Assembly: GCF_007004735.1 (NCBI RefSeq)
Contig: NZ_SSNL01000005.1
Coordinates: 124,001 to 188,000, forward strand
Direction: 5' to 3'
Length of the DNA stretch: 64,000 nt
From: Salinigranum halophilum
Lineage (GTDB): Archaea; Halobacteriota; Halobacteria; Halobacteriales; Haloferacaceae
Made by a program: the position numbers and the translations under genes. Shown here one piece after another: positions 60,872 through 64,000 of this stretch (its first letter is position 1; the number at the start of each line of letters is the position of its first letter). Under the pieces are notes generated by a model. It did not search any database. It worked only from the letters and a program-made list of their open reading frames with translations, and was not told the origin of the DNA.

Positions 60872-61444
60872 TCAGTCGTGGGCGTCGACGAGTGCGCGAC
60901 GGTCGCCCCACACCTGCTGGTCGAGTTCGTGGTCCGCCGCGCCGGCGTCGAGCAGGTCGGCGAACTCCGTCGTGTAGCGGTAGTTCACGCGGCGGGCCGC
61001 CTCCCGCGCCGTCAGCAGTCGGGCGAGGCGTTCGACCACCGCCCGGGGGACGTCGGCGTCGGCCGCGACGGCGTCGACGGCGGCACCCCCACGGAGGCGA
61101 CGGACCAGCGGGTCGAGTTCCGGCGGAGCGTCCGTCGGCGCGAACAGGTGGAGGTTCATCCGTGCGCGGAACACCGTGGCCGTCGAGACGCCGAGGGCGG
61201 CGGCGAGCGCCGTGTCGGAGCGCCCCGCGTAGAAGCCGCGGACGACGGACACGAGGTCGGCGTCGGAGAGCGTCGTGCGGAAGCCGCTCCGCTCGCGCAG
61301 TTCGTCGATGACCGCGAGGACGTCTCGGTCGACGTCGGCGTCGGCACGGACGGTCCCGCGGGGCGTCTGTTGGGCCTCGGTGAACGACGGAGCGCCCCCG
61401 AGGCGAGAGTAGATGTCTCTGAGGTGGTCGATCCGGTCAGTCAT
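60872..61444 (-). CDS. HTH-like protein (Cmi4-type, 'conditioned medium-induced protein 4')
   Basis: A 190-residue protein. 'FRTTLSDADLVSVVRGFYAG' followed by 'SDTALAAALGVSTATVFRAR' holds an HTH-like helix pair at about 62-96; 'VARRVNYR'-type basic helix near the end. It matches the pattern of haloarchaeal proteins I recall as conditioned-medium-induced protein 4, linked by name to density response. Identification from memory only. Confidence 0.55.
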   Translation of the reverse strand: MTDRIDHLRDIYSRLGGAPSFTEAQQTPRGTVRADADVDRDVLAVIDELRERSGFRTTLSDADLVSVVRGFYAGRSDTALAAALGVSTATVFRARMNLHLFAPTDAPPELDPLVRRLRGGAAVDAVAADADVPRAVVERLARLLTAREAARRVNYRYTTEFADLLDAGAADHELDQQVWGDRRALVDAHD

Positions 61445-61499
61445 GACCCCTTCTCTAGGCGCCGAGACGATATCACGGTTTCTCGTCGTCGTCCCGCCA

Positions 61500-61727
61500 T
61501 CAGCCCGGGGACCGAGACGCGGAGTCGACCGCGTCCGCCGGCAAGAGGGTGTGCGCGACGAGGCTGGCGATGCCGCGACGGGGTCGCTCGGTGACCGCCC
61601 GGTCGGAGATGCCGGACTCGTCGGCGAGGTCCTGCGTCGATATCCGGCGGCGGATGTCGTAGTAGCCGCCGCGTACCGCGCTCGCGAGTGCCGTGTACGG
61701 CGGTCGAGCCGGCTCAGAGTCGCTCAC
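61500..61727 (-). CDS. Stand-alone Bat-type HTH mini-protein
   Basis: A 75-residue protein that is almost only an HTH_10 domain: 'PPYTALASAVRGGYYDIRRR', 'STQDLADESGISDRAVTERP', 'RRGIASLVAHTL'. The N-terminal sensory domain of Bat proteins is absent. The Pro in 'TERPRRG' in place of Leu is unusual within the recognition helix end. It overlaps the upstream gene by 14 bases, so both are co-transcribed. Confidence 0.7.
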   Translation of the reverse strand: MSDSEPARPPYTALASAVRGGYYDIRRRISTQDLADESGISDRAVTERPRRGIASLVAHTLLPADAVDSASRSPG

Positions 61728-62427
61728 GTTCGCGCGTGAGCAGACGCTCCCAGAGGCCGAACAGGGCGCTGTCGAGGTCGTAGGCGTCGTCGATGTCGCG
61801 CACCCACTCGTCGTCCGCGAAGAGGAGTCGCTGGAAGTGACGGACGTCGTCGGAGAGTTCGCCGTGTCCGGTGTAGTAGGCGACGGTCTCCTCGCGGGCG
61901 CGCTCGACGAACCCGCTCGGGACGCGGATGCCCGACTCGCGGGCGACGTGGGCGTACCACTCGAGGTGGAGGACGGCGTCGGCGAGGACGAAGCGACGGG
62001 CGAACCCCGAGACGTACGACACCGCCGGTCGGCCCCCGACGAGGACGTCCTGCGGCCGTGAGAACCGAGGCACGGAGACGTGGGCGAGGTCGCGGGTGTA
62101 CCGGCGGGCGACCCGCCGCAGACGGAGTTCGGCGTAACTCACCGGTCCGACGAGGGCGAGTTCGTACCACAGCGGCATCCACTCGAGATACGGCGCGGAG
62201 AAGGTCGCGTCGGCGAGGAGGTCGGCGGCGATCGAACGTGCGATTTCGGGAGGGACCTCGGTTCGGCCCGCGCGGAGGGCCGCCGTCGCCTCCTCCGCAC
62301 GGAGCGGGAAGTCACCGACTCCGAACCCCATCCCCTCGGAGACGGTGAGGACGTACTCGGCACCGATGCGGTACCAGTCGGCGAAGTGTTCGGGGCGAAA
62401 GAGTCCGAACAGGCGCAGCAGTGACAC
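61714..62427 (-). CDS. Haloarchaeal protein of unknown function
   Basis: A 237-residue, mostly helical protein with many aromatic residues ('LWYELALVGPVSYAELRLRR', 'LADAVLHLEWYAHVARESGI'). No known motif, signal or membrane helix is evident. Its last 14 bases overlap the HTH mini-protein gene, and the lipid/aromatic-rich helices could bind a ligand that the HTH protein responds to (speculation). Confidence 0.6.
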   Translation of the reverse strand: MSLLRLFGLFRPEHFADWYRIGAEYVLTVSEGMGFGVGDFPLRAEEATAALRAGRTEVPPEIARSIAADLLADATFSAPYLEWMPLWYELALVGPVSYAELRLRRVARRYTRDLAHVSVPRFSRPQDVLVGGRPAVSYVSGFARRFVLADAVLHLEWYAHVARESGIRVPSGFVERAREETVAYYTGHGELSDDVRHFQRLLFADDEWVRDIDDAYDLDSALFGLWERLLTRERERL

Positions 62428-62495
62428 GGTTTCCCGTCGGGGGGTGGCGGCTAAAGCCCAGCGGTCCGGCCGTTGGCGTCGGCGGAACCGACGGG

Positions 62496-63140
62496 TCAGG
62501 CGGTGTGCGGTGCGTCCGACTCGTCGGCGTCCGTCGACCCGTTCGACTCACTCGACCCGTTCGACTCACTCGACTCACTCGACTCACTCGACTCGTCGGC
62601 GAGCGCGTCCGTGAGCCCCCACTCCGCGGCTCGGTGCTGTGCCTCCTCACGCGCCTGGGTGCGGATGGCGTCGATCTTCGCCTCGTCGGCGAGGAACGCC
62701 TCGACGGCACTCGCGGTGCCCCCGGTCGAAGAGTCGTCGAGCCGGTCGTCGGGGGCGGCCTCACGCGTCCGGGCAGCGAGGTCGGGGTCGCCGGCGAGAC
62801 GCTCGGCGGGCATGTCGGGTGGCACCCGGAGCGTCCGCTGTTCGTGGAGGGATGAGAGGTCCGCGACCGGGAGCTCGTAGAGTTCGACGTGCGAGGGACC
62901 GGGTGAGGCGAGGGTCGCGAGCGCGTCGGGACCGCCGCGGTCCGTCGTCGCGTCGTAGACGAGGACGGGCACGCCGGCCTCGAACGTCACGACACAGCGC
63001 GCGCCGTCGTCGAACAGGAGGGCGTCCTGGGGTTCGAAGACGGCGTACCCGGTCAGGGCGTCGTCGAGCGCCGCGCCGAGGACGGTTCCGGGTTCGTCGA
63101 CCACACGGGAACGAACGAGCCGTCCGCGTGGGACGTTCAT
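62496..63140 (-). CDS. MinD-operon partner with Ser/Glu-rich tail
   Basis: A 214-residue protein whose ATG overlaps the MinD-like stop by 4 bases. The first 110 residues are beta-rich ('AVFEPQDALLFDDGARCVVT', 'FEAGVPVLVYDATTDRGG'), the middle is helical ('AFLADEAKIDAIRTQAREEA'), and the tail is a low-complexity Ser-Glu-Ser run. It may act as an activator or cargo of the ATPase. No known family recognised. Confidence 0.65.
   Translation of the reverse strand: MNVPRGRLVRSRVVDEPGTVLGAALDDALTGYAVFEPQDALLFDDGARCVVTFEAGVPVLVYDATTDRGGPDALATLASPGPSHVELYELPVADLSSLHEQRTLRVPPDMPAERLAGDPDLAARTREAAPDDRLDDSSTGGTASAVEAFLADEAKIDAIRTQAREEAQHRAAEWGLTDALADESSESSESSESNGSSESNGSTDADESDAPHTA
62541..62598 (-). repeat. 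Nine-base tandem repeats coding the Ser-Glu-Ser tail
   Basis: Repeats of ACTCGACTC / TTCGACTCACTCGA on the plus strand. On the coding strand they encode Ser-Glu-Ser and Asn-Gly-Ser units. Confidence 0.75.
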
Positions 63141-63910
63141 GGGCGCTCGGGGATGACGGCGCTCCGGAATCGGTCGGCGACGGCCTCACTGTCACCCGGT
63201 CGGACGTCGAGTCGGCGGGCGGCCTCCCGGTACGCTGTCGCCGCCGCGGAGTCGGGCGCGTGCGCCAAGAGCGGTTCGCCGGCGCGACGGGCCGCCCGCA
63301 CGAGGTCGCTCTCGGGCACCATCGCGAGCGTCTCGCCGCCGAAGTACCGCTCGGCCTGCCGGGCGATGGCCTCGGTCTCCTCGTCGTCGCGCACGCGATT
63401 GAAGACCGTCCCCGCCGTCTCCGTCCCGTACGACCGGGCGTACTCCTGGGCCTTGAGTCCGTCCGAGAGCGCCGGAATCGTGGGCTGGAGGACGACGACG
63501 ATCCGGTCGGCGAGCACGATGGGGAGGATGGCCGACTTCGAGTCGAGCGCCGCCGGCGAATCGAGGAGCAGGACGTCCGCGTCGGCGGCGAGGTCGGCGA
63601 CGACCTCCCGGAGACGAGTGGGGTCCGCCCGCTCGAACGCCCCGAGGCTCGTCCCACAGGGGACGACGCGCATCCCGAACCGGTCGTAAGTCGCCTCCGC
63701 GACGTCGGTCCCGGTTTCGTCGAGGAGAAGGTCGTGTAAGGTGACCTCGACGTCGTCGAGGCCCGCGTGAAACAGCAGGTTCGCCATCCCCGTGTCCGCA
63801 TCGACCACGGTGACGTCGTAGCTCTCCGCGAGTGCCATCCCGAGTGCGAGGGTGCTCGTCGTCTTCCCGGTTCCCCCCTTCCCGCTGGCGACGGCGAAGG
63901 CCTCTACCAT
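63137..63910 (-). CDS. MinD/ParA-type ATPase
   Basis: A 257-residue deviant-Walker ATPase. 'AFAVASGKGGTGKTTSTLAL' holds KGGTGKT with the signature Lys; 'VTVVDADTGMANLLFHAG' the A' motif; 'ADVLLLDSPAALDSKS' the Walker B region. No C-terminal amphipathic helix of classical MinD is obvious. Haloarchaea carry several MinD paralogues that place motility and chemotaxis machines. Operon partner is the Ser/Glu-tailed protein. Confidence 0.9.
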   Translation of the reverse strand: MVEAFAVASGKGGTGKTTSTLALGMALAESYDVTVVDADTGMANLLFHAGLDDVEVTLHDLLLDETGTDVAEATYDRFGMRVVPCGTSLGAFERADPTRLREVVADLAADADVLLLDSPAALDSKSAILPIVLADRIVVVLQPTIPALSDGLKAQEYARSYGTETAGTVFNRVRDDEETEAIARQAERYFGGETLAMVPESDLVRAARRAGEPLLAHAPDSAAATAYREAARRLDVRPGDSEAVADRFRSAVIPERP

Positions 63911-64000
63911 GGCGCTTCTGTGCCGGTGGGACGAATAAGCGTTTGGGGACGGTTCTCGACAGCGAGATTCAGCGTCGCGGGAGGGGGCAGTCGGTGACGG

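Overview
The window is haloarchaeal (class Halobacteria, probably a Haloferax-like lineage; genus not assignable). The genome is GC-rich with mostly G/C third codon positions, proteins are strongly acidic, and many genes have a TATA-like box about 25-30 bases before the start codon (leaderless transcripts). Diagnostic families include Bat-type HTH proteins, CPxCG zinc mini-proteins, lipoproteins with LAGC-type lipoboxes, DUF7260-like coiled proteins and a CoxI-CoxIII fusion oxidase.

Layout. (1) 1-14.7 kb is accessory DNA: a 5'-truncated secreted nuclease, a SWIM-finger protein, and a 2.4-kb relic integrative element (about 2132-4578) whose ends repeat the 3' end of a tRNA. The relic holds an integrase killed by one amber codon and a winged-helix/TumE-like pair. 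A plasmid- or conjugation-like block follows: OB-fold protein, 1410-residue TraG/HerA-type ATPase, PrimPol-like replication protein, free-standing intein-like homing endonuclease and a small zinc protein, with long AT-rich non-coding stretches and inverted repeats. (2) 14.9-20.4 kb: a lipoprotein, a VapBC-type toxin-antitoxin pair, and an iron-related locus where a NifU-like gene and a DUF7260-like gene diverge around three TTTAGG-N4-CCTAAA palindromes, followed by a DtxR-fold regulator without metal ligands and a dienelactone-hydrolase lipoprotein. (3) 20.4-29.5 kb: membrane proteins, two divergent ABC-2 exporter systems, and an APC permease with a UspA-type partner. (4) 29.5-38.1 kb: a catabolic or detoxification island under an IclR regulator: Fe-type dehydrogenase, two kinds of serine hydrolase, DoxX protein, fumarylacetoacetate-hydrolase family enzyme, TatD-type hydrolase and a two-domain VOC dioxygenase. 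Its content recalls the bacterial Mhq quinone-detoxification genes. (5) 39-45.6 kb: MFS transporter, hydrolase, Bat-type regulator, Era-like GTPase, a decayed histidine kinase and an intact PAS-GAF kinase. (6) 45.8-55.3 kb: a respiratory module of heme-copper oxidase genes (CoxB, fused CoxAC, CoxD) with many small membrane proteins and three tandem zinc-ribbon paralogues. (7) 55.4-64 kb: Spo0M-like protein, site-2 protease, CBS protein, 7TM sensor kinase, UbiA-type prenyltransferase, small regulators and a MinD/ParA operon.

No rRNA, CRISPR array, complete insertion sequence or complete tRNA gene was found. All functional calls come from reading motifs; no database search was run.
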